Below, piece by piece: positions 35,719-45,120 of a stretch of DNA of 64,000 nucleotides. This stretch comes from Mahella australiensis 50-1 BON (GTDB lineage Bacteria; Bacillota; Clostridia; Mahellales; Mahellaceae): positions 248,001-312,000 of the forward strand of contig NC_015520.1 in assembly GCF_000213255.1 (NCBI RefSeq), in the 5' to 3' direction. The notes beneath the pieces are model-generated. The model had not been told where the DNA came from and ran no database searches. It saw only the letters and a list, made by a program, of their open reading frames with translations. The translations under genes were made by a program, and so were the position numbers. How positions within the stretch are numbered: position 1 is the first letter of the stretch; each line of letters begins with the position of its first letter.

Positions 35719-36399
35719 ATGTTTCCGTTAACCATATGGGAAATGTTAGTGAGGATGGCGTTGGCTTGTGTGCTGGGTGGCGTTGTTGGTTGGGAGCGTG
35801 AGGTGGTACAAAAGCCCGCCGGCTTTAGAACCCATGTTTTGGTATGCGTTGGATCGGCACTTACAATGCTTATATCAGTTTTTATGTATAATCGGATGCA
35901 AACCGTATCGGCCGCATTACCGGATCCTGCTCGTTTGGGAGCTCAGGTGATAAGCGGCATAGGCTTTTTGGGTGCGGGCACCATAATAAAAGAAGGCCCA
36001 AATATAAGAGGGCTTACCACAGCGGCCAGCTTGTGGGCGGTGGCGTGCATCGGCTTGGCCATAGGCATAGGCTATTACAGTGCTGCTTTGGCTTCCACTG
36101 CATTTGTAGTTATAATACTGGATGTATTTAATAGGCTGGAGGATACCAAGATATTTGCTCCCAAACAAACTATGAGAATAGCTGTTTCCATTAAAGACCA
36201 ACCGGGGCACCTAGCGATATTGGCGCAGGCACTTGGGGACATGGGCGTGTCGATTAACAATATAAAAATCGAGCGTTATGATGGGCAAGATGAGGTACTG
36301 GTATTGCTCAAATTAAAAATGACAGAGAATGTAACACAGCAGGATATTTTCAATAAGCTCTACGATATAAAGGCGGTAGGCAAAATAGAACAGATTTGA
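35719..36399 (+). CDS. MgtC/SapB-family membrane protein with ACT-like domain
   Basis: 226 residues. Four to five membrane segments (residues 1-140) carry the MgtC features GGVVGWEREVVQKPAGFRTH (core GWERE, GFRTH) and GFLGAGTIIKEG. The C-terminus (about 150-226) is an ACT-like domain (VSIKDQPGHLAILAQALG). MgtC proteins inhibit ATP synthase or act in low-magnesium survival; the substrate and role are uncertain in Gram-positives. AGGAGG lies ten bases before the ATG. Confidence 0.88.
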   Translation: MFPLTIWEMLVRMALACVLGGVVGWEREVVQKPAGFRTHVLVCVGSALTMLISVFMYNRMQTVSAALPDPARLGAQVISGIGFLGAGTIIKEGPNIRGLTTAASLWAVACIGLAIGIGYYSAALASTAFVVIILDVFNRLEDTKIFAPKQTMRIAVSIKDQPGHLAILAQALGDMGVSINNIKIERYDGQDEVLVLLKLKMTENVTQQDIFNKLYDIKAVGKIEQI

Positions 36400-36423
36400 C
36401 ACAAAATAATTTTAAATTTTGTG
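36400..36423. terminator. AT-rich terminator after the mgtC-like gene
   Basis: CACAAAAT pairs with ATTTTGTG over eight bases. The stem is weak in GC. Confidence 0.45.
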
Positions 36424-36429
36424 CAACCT

Positions 36430-36497
36430 TTTCACCATCTTAATCATCTAATATGCAAAGGAATTTTTTATATTAAGGAATGGTTAAGATGGTGAAA
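36430..36497 (+). promoter_or_regulatory. Long stem sequestering the lipoprotein start codon
   Basis: An 18-bp near-perfect stem (one G-U) joins 36430-36447 with 36480-36497. The core TTTCACCATCTTAA/TTAAGATGGTGAAA is perfect. Both candidate ATGs (36480, 36489) lie in the right strand of the stem and the AAGGA site is in the loop, so the fold would hinder initiation. Confidence 0.5.
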
Positions 36498-36671
36498 TCC
36501 ACAATTAAATTACTCATTGCTGTATTTTTGTGCCTGTTGCTGGCATCATGCAATATTGTACCGGATCGCCATATGCCGCCGAGCGATATGCCTATAGTTC
36601 CGCCGGAACCAAAAACCAAGGCGAGCGAAAGCCTACACTATATATCGAGCAACAGAAAGGGGTCTGAGGAT
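36489..36671 (+). pseudogene. 5' fragment of a lipoprotein gene joined in frame to tnpB
   Basis: The N-terminus MVKSTIKLLIAVFLCLLLASC is a lipoprotein signal with lipobox LASC. It is followed by NIVPDRHMPPSDMP and a short Pro-rich linker. The frame then runs without a stop into TnpB (MSRLKTDS at 36672). No continuation of the lipoprotein is seen on the far side of the element, so the 3' part has been lost. Start chosen at ATG 36489, ten bases after AAGGA. The exact left boundary of the element lies somewhere in 36595-36660. Confidence 0.6.
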
Positions 36672-38087
36672 ATGAGCCGCTTAAAAACGGATAGCTTTGT
36701 TGTAGAACTTCCTTTACGCGCTAATTCAAAACAAAGAAAGATAGCAATGGCACGTTTTGAAGCCGGGCGTCAAATATACAATGCCTGCCTTGGCGAGGCG
36801 CTTAGGAGACGCGACCAGATGTTGACTTCTAAAATGTACCGCCAAGCCATATTGATGCCTCATAAAACCGAAGAAGAATGCAAAATACGTAATCAAGCAT
36901 TTCGAGAAGTACGGATTAAATATGGCTTAAATGGCCAATATTGCTTAGATAAATATGCAACCCAGACTAGAAATTCATGGCTTGGCCAGCATATCGATGC
37001 GAATACTGCTGAAGCATTGGCGACAAGAGCATATCGAGCTGTTGAATGAACCATCACCGGTGAGGCCGCAAAAGTAAAATTCAAGCGTTATGGTGAGCTA
37101 AATAGTCTTGAAGGGAAAACGAATAAGCAAGGTATACGCTGGAAAGACAATTGCCTAATATGGGGCACATTAAAATTGCAGGCCATTATCGACTTCAACG
37201 ACCCTGTTATCGCTTATGGCTTATCATGTCCTATCAAATTTGTACGCTTAGTAAAGAAAACTATCAAAGGGAAAACACGCTTATACGTGCAACTTATCTG
37301 TGAGGGAATACCGTACCAAAAAGAGAAGAATTACATTGCCGAAGGCAAAATTGGGATAGACGTAGGACCATCTACAGTCGCTATAGTCAGCGATACAAAA
37401 AGCAGCCTGAACCTCTTTTGTCATGAGCTCAAAGATATTCACGGCAAGATTAGAGTAATACAACGGAAGATGGAGAGACAGCGAAGAGCAAACAATCCGG
37501 ATAACTATAACAGCAATGGCACTATTAAGCGCGGCAAATTACACTGGCATAACTCCAAACGTTATTTGGCAAGCAAGGCCCAATTTACGGAACTAAACCG
37601 ACGCCAAGCTGCATATCGCAAATCGCTTCACGGCCAACTTGTTAATGACATACTAAGGTGCGGTAATACGATTTACCTGGAAGATATCTCTTATAAAGCA
37701 TTTCAGAAGAACTTCGGCAAATCAGTAAATTATCGTGCTCCCAGCATGTTTGTAAATATGATAAAGACGAAGCTACTAAGAGTTCAAGGTAAATTCGAGG
37801 AATTTCCTACCGTCAGTACCGCGCTATCGCAGATGTGCCAATGCGGCAGGCGACAGAAGAAAGAGCTTCGCGTTCGCTGGCACAGATGCGAGTGTGGTAT
37901 AAATATGCAGCGTGACCTATATTCCGCATTTTTAGCGAGGCATGTCAAACAAAACAGTGGAGGCAAATATTATCTTGACTTGCAATCAGCCACTAATGAA
38001 TGGGCACAGATTAAACCGGTACTAGATGAAGCAATCAACAACGTTAAGATGACATATAATCATATTCCGAAGAGTTTTGGAATATAA
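36672..38087 (+). pseudogene. tnpB: IS200/IS605-type TnpB (OrfB) interrupted by one in-frame TGA
   Basis: A GAGGAT ribosome site precedes ATG 36672. The N-terminus (ELPLRANSKQRKIAMARFEA, then IYNACL) and the RuvC-like nuclease are typical: Asp in IGIDVGPSTVAIV, Glu in TIYLEDISY and Asp in MQRDLYSAF. The zinc finger is shortened to CQC and CEC. A single TGA at 37047-37049 falls after YRAVE and the same frame continues TITGEAAKVKFKRYG to 38087, so one codon change, not a frameshift, breaks the gene. No tnpA is present, so the element depends on a transposase elsewhere. Translation from 37176 would give only the nuclease half. Confidence 0.85.
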
Positions 38088-38350
38088 AAGTAGCCGAGCC
38101 TATCTCAAAACAGGGTGGAATCGTCCTGGCGGTTGGAGATAGGCTGTCAATAACCTGCGAGGTTCGAAATAGCACTTGCTATAATAGAACGCCTAATGAT
38201 AGGACAGAGCAGGTCAACCGCAAAAGGTATCTGGATGATGCAACATGCTAAGGCTTTGAGTAAGGTTCGTCCGGCAAAGAGAGGCAGGCTGACAGATATC
38301 TACTCATGTACTAAGTCAGGAACCCCCTGGCTTTAGCCATGGGGAGATTC
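38088..38350 (+). ncRNA. Probable omega RNA (reRNA) and right end of the TnpB element
   Basis: The gene-free tract after tnpB is strongly folded. AGCCTATCTC (38097-38106) pairs with GAGATAGGCT (38136-38145) around an inner CAGG/CCTG. ACCTGC (38153-38158) pairs with GCAGGT (38209-38214). The last stem CCCC-TGGC-TTTA-GCCA-T-GGGG (38324-38344) is the usual IS605-family right-end hairpin. In such elements the RNA ends at the right end and its guide is the adjoining host DNA, here the sequence from about 38351. Confidence 0.65.
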
Positions 38351-39149
38351 AGTATATCTTTTTAAATGACGGTTGCTGTTGTTCGAACGTAGTTACATAC
38401 TTAAAGCCGGCCTCCCTGGATATATCATAGGCAAGGTCGAATTTATAGGCTATATAATCGGTGCTATGGGCATCGGAGCCTATAGTAAGTATTTCGCCTC
38501 CCAGTTCTTTATAGCGTCGAACAAATTCCGGCGTAGGCATGGTTGAATTGAGGTTATAGCGAAAGCCGGATGTATTTATCTCTATGCCTTTACCGTTTTC
38601 TATGAGCCATTTTAATATAATATCCAATATATCGGCATAATCGCCATATTTCATACTTTTATCATCATAATTTCCATATCGACGTATGAGGTCTATGTGA
38701 CCTAGCACATTGAACATAGGGAATAATTTTATGCAATCGTACATATCTTCAAGATATCTTCTGTAAGCCTGTTCTTTAGCTTTTCCACGGCAAAAATCGC
38801 CATTGTGCAAATCAAGCTTGTCTACTACGTGCGTTGATGCTATAATATAGTCGAACTGATAAGAGGATGCCACTTCGAGCGACTGCCGCAGCGTGTGAGG
38901 TTGCAAGCCGATCTCTATGCCCTTTATAACCTTCAGACGAGGGGCATATTTTGCACGCACTGTGTTATACTGCTCGGTGTAGAGGCTGAAGTCTATCATG
39001 AATTGATCGTCGAAATTAGGGTAATCTATATCAAGATGGTCTGTGAATGCTATCTCTTTAAGCCCGAGCTCTATGGATTGCCGACAGGCTTGGTCCATAG
39101 TCATGTTGGAGTCGGTGGAAAAATTAGAATGTATATGGTAATCGTACAT
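38349..39149 (-). CDS. hisJ: PHP-family histidinol-phosphatase
   Basis: 266 residues. The PHP metal motifs are HIHSNFSTDS, FTDHLDI, GIEIGLQ, HVVDKLDL, LGHIDLIRRYG and IGSDAHSTDY. HisJ-type proteins hydrolyse histidinol phosphate to histidinol, the step before HisD. The large his operon starts 1.6 kb away and has no HisN or HisB-type phosphatase, which supports the role. The TGA stop at 38349-38351 coincides with the right end of the TnpB element, so the insertion may have trimmed or replaced the original C-terminus. Confidence 0.82.
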   Translation of the reverse strand: MYDYHIHSNFSTDSNMTMDQACRQSIELGLKEIAFTDHLDIDYPNFDDQFMIDFSLYTEQYNTVRAKYAPRLKVIKGIEIGLQPHTLRQSLEVASSYQFDYIIASTHVVDKLDLHNGDFCRGKAKEQAYRRYLEDMYDCIKLFPMFNVLGHIDLIRRYGNYDDKSMKYGDYADILDIILKWLIENGKGIEINTSGFRYNLNSTMPTPEFVRRYKELGGEILTIGSDAHSTDYIAYKFDLAYDISREAGFKYVTTFEQQQPSFKKIY

Positions 39150-39251
39150 AAAAAATCCTCCGTAAGTTTTGGTAATGTCTTTTAGAATTGTATTACTGTA
39201 TACGCAGAAATGTCAAGAGATATAAGAATTATGATATAAGGAGAGATGATG

Positions 39252-40688
39252 ATGGAATCGGATATAAAAGAATTACAGAAACATTTGACATATAAAACCG
39301 AGCTGGCCTGGGATGCTGTCGGTGGACAGCGTGACGAGGTTTTTCAATTCTGTGAGGGCTATAAGGATTTTTTAAGTTATAGCAAGACCGAGCGCCGGTG
39401 TGCCAGTGAGATAAGGCGTATAGCGGAACAAAAGGGTTTTGTACCAATAGAACAGCTAAAACAGGACAATGCAAAGCTCATGCCCGGCATGAAGGTATAT
39501 TATATGCAGAGGAACAAAACGATAGCTCTGGCGGTAATAGGTAAGCAGCCTTTGGAGGGTGGTTTTAATCTTATAGGATCGCACATAGACTCGCCGCGGT
39601 TGGATTTAAAGCAAAAACCGCTTTATGAAGATGAGGGACTGGCATTCTTTGATACGCATTATTATGGAGGCATAAAAAAATATCAGTGGGTTATAACACC
39701 GCTGGCTACATATGGCACCATAATAAAAGCTGACGGGTCCAAGGTGGAGATAAGTGTAGGCGATAAAGACAGCGATCCGGTCTTTTGTATCACCGATTTG
39801 CTGCCCCATCTGGCTAAATCGCAGATGGACAAAAAGATGTCGGAAGGGATAACCGGGGAAGGTCTGAACGTATTGGTTGGTAGCATGCCGCTTGATGTAT
39901 CTGAAGAGGAAAAGGATAATATAAAAGAACGGGTTAAACTTGCTGTGTTACAAATGCTACAGCAGAAGTATGGTATAACGGAGGAGGACTTCATAAGTGC
40001 CGAGATAGAGTTAGTGCCTGCATTTAATGCACGTGACCTTGGCTTTGACCGCAGCATGATCATTTCCTACGCCCAGGATGATCGCGTGTGCGCTTATACA
40101 TCATTGCAAGCCCTTTTGTCGCTTAATAATCCCGATAAAACATGCGTTGCGCTATTTGCAGATAAAGAAGAAATAGGCAGTGTGGGCAATACAGGCATGG
40201 AATCTGTGTTCTTGGATCGCTTTGTATCTGAGTTGGTGGCATTAGACGGCAAATACAATGAGCTTATGGTCAAGCGTATTCTCTTAAATACCAAGGCGTT
40301 ATCGGCCGATGTGAGCGATGGCTTAGACCCGAATTATGCTGAGGTGGAGGACAAGCGCAATGCTGCGTACATAGGCAGAGGCGTCGCTATAAATAAATAT
40401 ACCGGTTCGAGAGGTAAATATGGTGCCAGTGACGCGCATGCAGAATTCGTAGGCGAGGTCCGCAAGGTGTTTAATGATAGCAACATAGTATGGCAGGCCG
40501 GCGAACTGGGTAAGGTGGATGAAGGTGGCGGAGGCACTATAGCGATGTTTCTCGCACGCTACGGCATGGATGTGCTGGACTGCGGTGTGCCACTCTTGAG
40601 CATGCACGCACCTTTAGAGGTATCCAGCAAAGCCGATGTGTATATGACCTATAAAGCGTATAAGGCCTTTTATGAGAAGGTAAAGTAA
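39252..40688 (+). CDS. M18-family aminopeptidase
   Basis: 478 residues. Zinc ligands and catalytic residues are in LIGSHIDSPRLDLK, LFADKEEIGSVGNTGM and ASDAHAEFVG. Family members are cytoplasmic or vacuolar aspartyl or broad-specificity aminopeptidases forming tetrahedral dodecamers. Three ATGs are adjacent (39246, 39249, 39252); the third has the best distance (eight bases) from GGAG. It is divergent from the PHP gene. Confidence 0.92.
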   Translation: MESDIKELQKHLTYKTELAWDAVGGQRDEVFQFCEGYKDFLSYSKTERRCASEIRRIAEQKGFVPIEQLKQDNAKLMPGMKVYYMQRNKTIALAVIGKQPLEGGFNLIGSHIDSPRLDLKQKPLYEDEGLAFFDTHYYGGIKKYQWVITPLATYGTIIKADGSKVEISVGDKDSDPVFCITDLLPHLAKSQMDKKMSEGITGEGLNVLVGSMPLDVSEEEKDNIKERVKLAVLQMLQQKYGITEEDFISAEIELVPAFNARDLGFDRSMIISYAQDDRVCAYTSLQALLSLNNPDKTCVALFADKEEIGSVGNTGMESVFLDRFVSELVALDGKYNELMVKRILLNTKALSADVSDGLDPNYAEVEDKRNAAYIGRGVAINKYTGSRGKYGASDAHAEFVGEVRKVFNDSNIVWQAGELGKVDEGGGGTIAMFLARYGMDVLDCGVPLLSMHAPLEVSSKADVYMTYKAYKAFYEKVK

Positions 40689-40694
40689 AAAGCA

Positions 40695-40740
40695 AAGGCG
40701 CAAACGGGATTTGACAACCCAATGCGCCTTATATTATAAT
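40695..40740 (+). promoter_or_regulatory. his operon promoter nested in the aminopeptidase terminator
   Basis: TTGACA (40711-40716) and TATAAT (40735-40740) are 18 bp apart, near consensus. The -35 lies in the loop of a stem AAGGCGCA (40695-40702)/TGCGCCTT (40723-40730), with GGG/CCC inside. Downstream, AGTGATTTATCACT (40752-40765) could be an operator. No T-box or His leader peptide is visible before hisZ. Confidence 0.65.
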
Positions 40741-40798
40741 GTGTGTACTTTAGTGATTTATCACTTTATCATAATAAAGCGATTAGGGTGGAGAATGG

Positions 40799-41983
40799 AT
40801 GGAAAGCTGGAAATTGCATATACCGGAGGGTACTCAGGATTATCTGATCGATGAGTGCTATAATAAGGAAGAATTGGAACATAAACTTAACGTTCTATTT
40901 CACCGTTGGGGATACAGATCTGTGGAAACGCCCATATATGAATACTACGATGTCTTCAGTGACAGCAGCAAATACAGGCATCAGGAAGAGATATTGAAGT
41001 TTGTCGATCGCAACGGCCGTATAGCGGCGCTGAGGCCGGATATGACGGTGCCGGTGGCACGCATGGTAGCCACAAAGATGGCATCGGAGCCTATGCCGCT
41101 AAGATTATGCTATTGCGGCGACGTATTCCGCTACGATGACCTGCAGGCAGGGCGCCAGAGGCAATTCACGCAGGTTGGCGTCGAACTGGTTGGCAGCACT
41201 TCAGTACTAGCCGATGCCGAGCTCATAGCGCTGGCCATAACCGCCCTTAAATATGCCGGATTGGATAATCCTCATATAGTCATAGGTCAGGTCGGTTTAT
41301 TTAAATCCATAATCGAAGAAAGCGGCGTCGATCAGTCGTATGCTCAGAGCATAAGCCGGCTTATAGACCAAAAGAATATACCGGCGCTCGCGGCTTTGCT
41401 GGACGAAGCTGATATCGATGACGATTATAAAGAAATATTGCTCGGTTTGCCTCAATGGTTCGGTGGCGTAGACATTCTCGATAAAGCGAAGGCGATGGTG
41501 AAAGAGCCGGCCATTATGGCAGGGCTGGATAACATATACGGAATATACGATGCGCTGGCTCGACGGGGGTTGAATGACTTCGTATCTGTGGATTTAAGCA
41601 TAATACCCGATCTCGATTATTATACGGGCATGGTGTTCAATGCTTTTGTAACTGAACTGGGCTATTCCATATGCGGCGGCGGCCGATACGATAATCTGTT
41701 GGCCAACTTTGGTACTGCATTGCCCGCTACCGGGTTTGCCATAGGCATAAAGCGCCTTATGCTGGCTTTGGAAAGGCAGGGCAAGTTGAGGCCTGCTCCG
41801 CCGTGCGCCTATCTAATAGTTTATGATGAAAGCGGCATGAAGAAAGCTTTTGAGTGTGCCACGCAACTGCGACGGCAGGGCTTTGACGTGATTGCAGAGG
41901 CCGTAGAAGATGTGGGAGATGCCGCCGCCTATGCGTCAGAAAGAGGGATAAAGAATGTATTGCATTTTTGCAGGGAGGATTGA
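40799..41983 (+). CDS. hisZ: ATP phosphoribosyltransferase regulatory subunit
   Basis: 394 residues resembling a class II histidyl-tRNA synthetase catalytic core: LHIPEGTQDYL, LRPDMTVPVAR and the CGGGRYDNLL motif 3-like segment. It lacks the anticodon-binding domain. With the short HisG encoded next it forms the hetero-octameric first enzyme of histidine synthesis and carries histidine feedback control. It is the first gene of the operon. Confidence 0.93.
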   Translation: MESWKLHIPEGTQDYLIDECYNKEELEHKLNVLFHRWGYRSVETPIYEYYDVFSDSSKYRHQEEILKFVDRNGRIAALRPDMTVPVARMVATKMASEPMPLRLCYCGDVFRYDDLQAGRQRQFTQVGVELVGSTSVLADAELIALAITALKYAGLDNPHIVIGQVGLFKSIIEESGVDQSYAQSISRLIDQKNIPALAALLDEADIDDDYKEILLGLPQWFGGVDILDKAKAMVKEPAIMAGLDNIYGIYDALARRGLNDFVSVDLSIIPDLDYYTGMVFNAFVTELGYSICGGGRYDNLLANFGTALPATGFAIGIKRLMLALERQGKLRPAPPCAYLIVYDESGMKKAFECATQLRRQGFDVIAEAVEDVGDAAAYASERGIKNVLHFCRED

Positions 41984-41986
41984 AGT

Positions 41987-42625
41987 TTGAGCTATATAAC
42001 TATAGCGCTGGCAAAGGGCCGGTTGGCTGATTTATCTATGGATCTTTTAGAACACTGCGGTATAGACTGCAGCGAGGCGCGCTCATCCTCGCGCAAGCTC
42101 ATATTCGATGACGACAATACCGGCGTCCGTCTGATACTGGTCAAGCCGGTGGACGTGCCTACGTATGTCGATCACGGCGCTGCCGATATAGGTATAGCCG
42201 GTAGCGACACCATTATGGAATATGGCGGTTCGCTTTATGAGATGCTGGATCTCGGTTTTGGCCGCTGCCGCATGGTAGTGGCAGGCCCCGATGATAAGAA
42301 TGGCGGCATCATAAAAGCCAATATGCGTGTGGCTACAAAATATCCCAATATAGCGGCCGATTATTTCAGGCGCAGGGGTCAAACGGTGGATATAATAAAA
42401 CTTAACGGTTCGGTGGAACTGGGCCCGCTGGTAGGCTTATCTGACGTTATAGTGGACCTGGTCGAAACAGGCAGCACGCTGAAGGAGAATGGTTTACATG
42501 TGATAGATGAGGTTTGCCAAGTCAGCGCCCGCCTTATAGTAAACCGCGCCAGCCTCAAGACCAAGCATCAGGCCATTATGAATATTGTAGAAGCTGTAAA
42601 AGCATTTGTACAAAAAGGAGAGTGA
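41987..42625 (+). CDS. hisG: ATP phosphoribosyltransferase, short form
   Basis: 212 residues, the short HisG that lacks the C-terminal regulatory domain and needs HisZ. Start is TTG 41987 behind GGGAGGATTGAAG. The PRPP loop is DLVETGSTLKENGL and the substrate site includes HGAADIGIAGSD. It condenses ATP with PRPP. Three bases separate it from hisZ. Confidence 0.95.
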   Translation: MSYITIALAKGRLADLSMDLLEHCGIDCSEARSSSRKLIFDDDNTGVRLILVKPVDVPTYVDHGAADIGIAGSDTIMEYGGSLYEMLDLGFGRCRMVVAGPDDKNGGIIKANMRVATKYPNIAADYFRRRGQTVDIIKLNGSVELGPLVGLSDVIVDLVETGSTLKENGLHVIDEVCQVSARLIVNRASLKTKHQAIMNIVEAVKAFVQKGE

Positions 42626-42632
42626 AAACGGA

Positions 42633-43925
42633 TTGATAAACTTCATAGATTTGAGAAAGCAGAATAAAAACGACTTCATAGCCCGTTTGCGTTCGCGCTC
42701 GCAGCTTAGCCGCGACGACATAAAAGCCTTGGTCGAGCTCATAGTGCAGGATATACGCGACAGGGGCGACAATGCTCTGCTGGAATACGAGAAGCGCTTT
42801 GACCACGTGGACATGTTACCTGATTCGATCAAAGTGGCGCAGTATGAAATAGACGATGCTTACGCTAAGGTAGAGCCGCGTTTTATAGAGGTCATAAAAA
42901 AAGCCGCTGAAAATATAAGGGTATTTCACAGCAAACAACTCGATAAATCGTGGATGGTAAACGGCGAGAACGGCACTATAATGGGCCAGATCTATCGTCC
43001 ATTGGAATGCGCAGGCATATATGTGCCGGGTGGCCGCGCGGCCTATCCGTCGTCGGTGCTCATGAACGCTATACCGGCACAGGTGGCAGGAGTGCAGCGT
43101 ATAATAATGGCCACGCCACCTATGGAGGATGGCAGCGTGTATCCATATACGCTGGTAGCCGCTAAAGAGGCCGGCGTGAATGAGATATACCGTATGGGCG
43201 GGGCGCAGGCTGTAGCCGCTATGGCATTTGGTACCGACGCTGTGCCCAGGGTGGATAAGATAGTAGGGCCGGGCAATATATATGTTGCCATGGCCAAGCG
43301 CGCAGTGTATGGATATGTCGATATAGACATGATAGCCGGGCCGAGTGAAATACTTATTATAGCCGACAGCAGCGCCGACCCTGCGTTTATAGCGGCCGAT
43401 CTGCTGTCGCAGAGCGAGCACGACCCCATGGCATCGTCGATACTCATAACCGACGACGATGGATTGGCTGCCAAGGTGGCTGACGAGGTGGAAAAACAAA
43501 GCGCTGAGCTCTCGCGCCGCGATATCATAGCGCAATCCATGTCCTATTATGGTTATATAATACTTGTGCGGGATATGAGGGAGGCAGTGCGATTGGCCAA
43601 TGATATTGCGCCCGAGCATATAGAGCTTATGGTCAGCCAACCGTTTGAAATGTTGAGCGGTATAAAAAACGCTGGTTCGATATTTTTAGGCCGATATTCC
43701 CCCGAGCCGCTGGGCGATTATATGGCAGGGCCCAATCATGTGTTGCCTACCGGCGGTACAGCGAGGTTTTATTCCCCGCTCAGCGTCGACGACTTTATAA
43801 AGAAATCCAGCTTTATATATTATTCCGAAGGTGCGTTATCTGCTATAAAGGATGATATAATAGATTTGGCACAATTTGAAGGGCTTACGGCCCATGCCAA
43901 TTCGGTGAGGGTGAGGTTTGAATGA
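42633..43925 (+). CDS. hisD: Histidinol dehydrogenase
   Basis: 430 residues from TTG 42633 (INFIDLRKQNK); the AAGGAG site is 12 bases upstream and an alternative TTG at 42606 precedes it. Diagnostic motifs are AYPSSVLMNAIPAQVAGV, VGPGNIYVAMAK and LSQSEHDPMA. It oxidises histidinol to histidine in two NAD-linked steps. It overlaps hisB by four bases. Confidence 0.95.
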   Translation: MINFIDLRKQNKNDFIARLRSRSQLSRDDIKALVELIVQDIRDRGDNALLEYEKRFDHVDMLPDSIKVAQYEIDDAYAKVEPRFIEVIKKAAENIRVFHSKQLDKSWMVNGENGTIMGQIYRPLECAGIYVPGGRAAYPSSVLMNAIPAQVAGVQRIIMATPPMEDGSVYPYTLVAAKEAGVNEIYRMGGAQAVAAMAFGTDAVPRVDKIVGPGNIYVAMAKRAVYGYVDIDMIAGPSEILIIADSSADPAFIAADLLSQSEHDPMASSILITDDDGLAAKVADEVEKQSAELSRRDIIAQSMSYYGYIILVRDMREAVRLANDIAPEHIELMVSQPFEMLSGIKNAGSIFLGRYSPEPLGDYMAGPNHVLPTGGTARFYSPLSVDDFIKKSSFIYYSEGALSAIKDDIIDLAQFEGLTAHANSVRVRFE

Positions 43926-44518
43926 TGGAAGTGCAGCGTATAGGCGAGGTAACGCGGCGTACCGCCGAGACCGACATACATGTCAAATGGGTGTTGGATG
44001 GTGCCGGTACGGCGCGTGTTGATACCGGTATTGGCTTTCTGGATCATATGTTGACGCTTATGGCAAAGCATGGCCTGTTCGATATAGAGGTGTCGTGTAA
44101 AGGGGACCTTTACGTTGATGGCCATCACAGCGTTGAAGATATAGGCATTTGCATGGGGCTGGCTTTTGCCAGGGCTATAGGTGACAAGGCAGGCATAAAG
44201 CGCTTTGGTACATTTTATGTGCCCATGGATGAAGCGTTGGTTATGGTATCGTTGGATATAAGCGGCAGGCCTTATCTGCATTACGATGTGGCGTTGGACG
44301 TGCCGTCCATAGGCCATATGGATGCCCAGCTTTTTGAGGAATTTTTCCGCGCGCTGGCTTTTAATGCCGGCATAACGCTGCATATAAATTGTTTGTATGG
44401 ACGTAATGCGCATCATATCATAGAAGCGGCGTTTAAGGCACTGGGCCGGGCTCTGGATGCGGCTGCAGGAAAAGACCCCCGCATAAAAGGCGTACCTTCC
44501 ACCAAGGGGGTGCTGTAA
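43922..44518 (+). CDS. hisB: Imidazoleglycerol-phosphate dehydratase
   Basis: 198 residues, the monofunctional form without the HAD phosphatase domain. Manganese-binding motifs are DHMLTLMAKHG, DGHHSVEDIG and AHHIIEAAFKA. Lack of a phosphatase domain is consistent with the separate PHP phosphatase encoded at 38349. It overlaps hisD and abuts hisH. Confidence 0.96.
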   Translation: MMEVQRIGEVTRRTAETDIHVKWVLDGAGTARVDTGIGFLDHMLTLMAKHGLFDIEVSCKGDLYVDGHHSVEDIGICMGLAFARAIGDKAGIKRFGTFYVPMDEALVMVSLDISGRPYLHYDVALDVPSIGHMDAQLFEEFFRALAFNAGITLHINCLYGRNAHHIIEAAFKALGRALDAAAGKDPRIKGVPSTKGVL

Positions 44519-45120
44519 TGATAGCTGTCATAGATTATGGCATGGGCAATCTGCGCAGCGTGGAGAAGGCGTTTCAATATATAGGATTCGATGCTGTTAT
44601 AACCGATGATCCCGCTGCCATAGCCGAAGCCGATAAGGCGGTGCTGCCCGGCGTAGGGGCATTTGCTGATGCCATGTCTACCTTGATAGATCGCGGTTTG
44701 GATAAGGCCATATACAGCTTTATAAATAGTGGAAAGCCTTTTTTAGGTATATGCCTTGGGCTGCAGCTACTCATGGATACCAGCTATGAAAGCGGTGTTT
44801 ATAAGGGGCTGGGCATATTTAAGGGTACGGTGGAGCATATACCGCCGGGCCTTAAAGTGCCGCATATGGGCTGGAACGACCTCGAGCATAAGGAGGACGC
44901 ACTATTTAATGGGTTGAGCCGGCATCCTTACGTGTATTTCGTGCACTCATACTATGTCAATCCCATCGATGCCTCTATAGTGACAGCTACGGCGCATTAT
45001 GGCATAGATATGCCTGTGGCCGTACACAAAGACAATATATTTGCGGTACAGTTCCATCCCGAGAAAAGCAGCTCGGTAGGATTGAATATATTAAGGAATT
45101 TCGGGAGGTTAGAGGTATGA
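44518..45120 (+). CDS. hisH: Imidazole glycerol phosphate synthase, glutaminase subunit
   Basis: 200 residues of a class I glutamine amidotransferase. The nucleophile Cys is in FLGICLGLQLL and the His-Glu pair in FAVQFHPEKSS. It feeds ammonia to HisF. It overlaps hisB by one base and hisA by four. Confidence 0.96.
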   Translation: MIAVIDYGMGNLRSVEKAFQYIGFDAVITDDPAAIAEADKAVLPGVGAFADAMSTLIDRGLDKAIYSFINSGKPFLGICLGLQLLMDTSYESGVYKGLGIFKGTVEHIPPGLKVPHMGWNDLEHKEDALFNGLSRHPYVYFVHSYYVNPIDASIVTATAHYGIDMPVAVHKDNIFAVQFHPEKSSSVGLNILRNFGRLEV

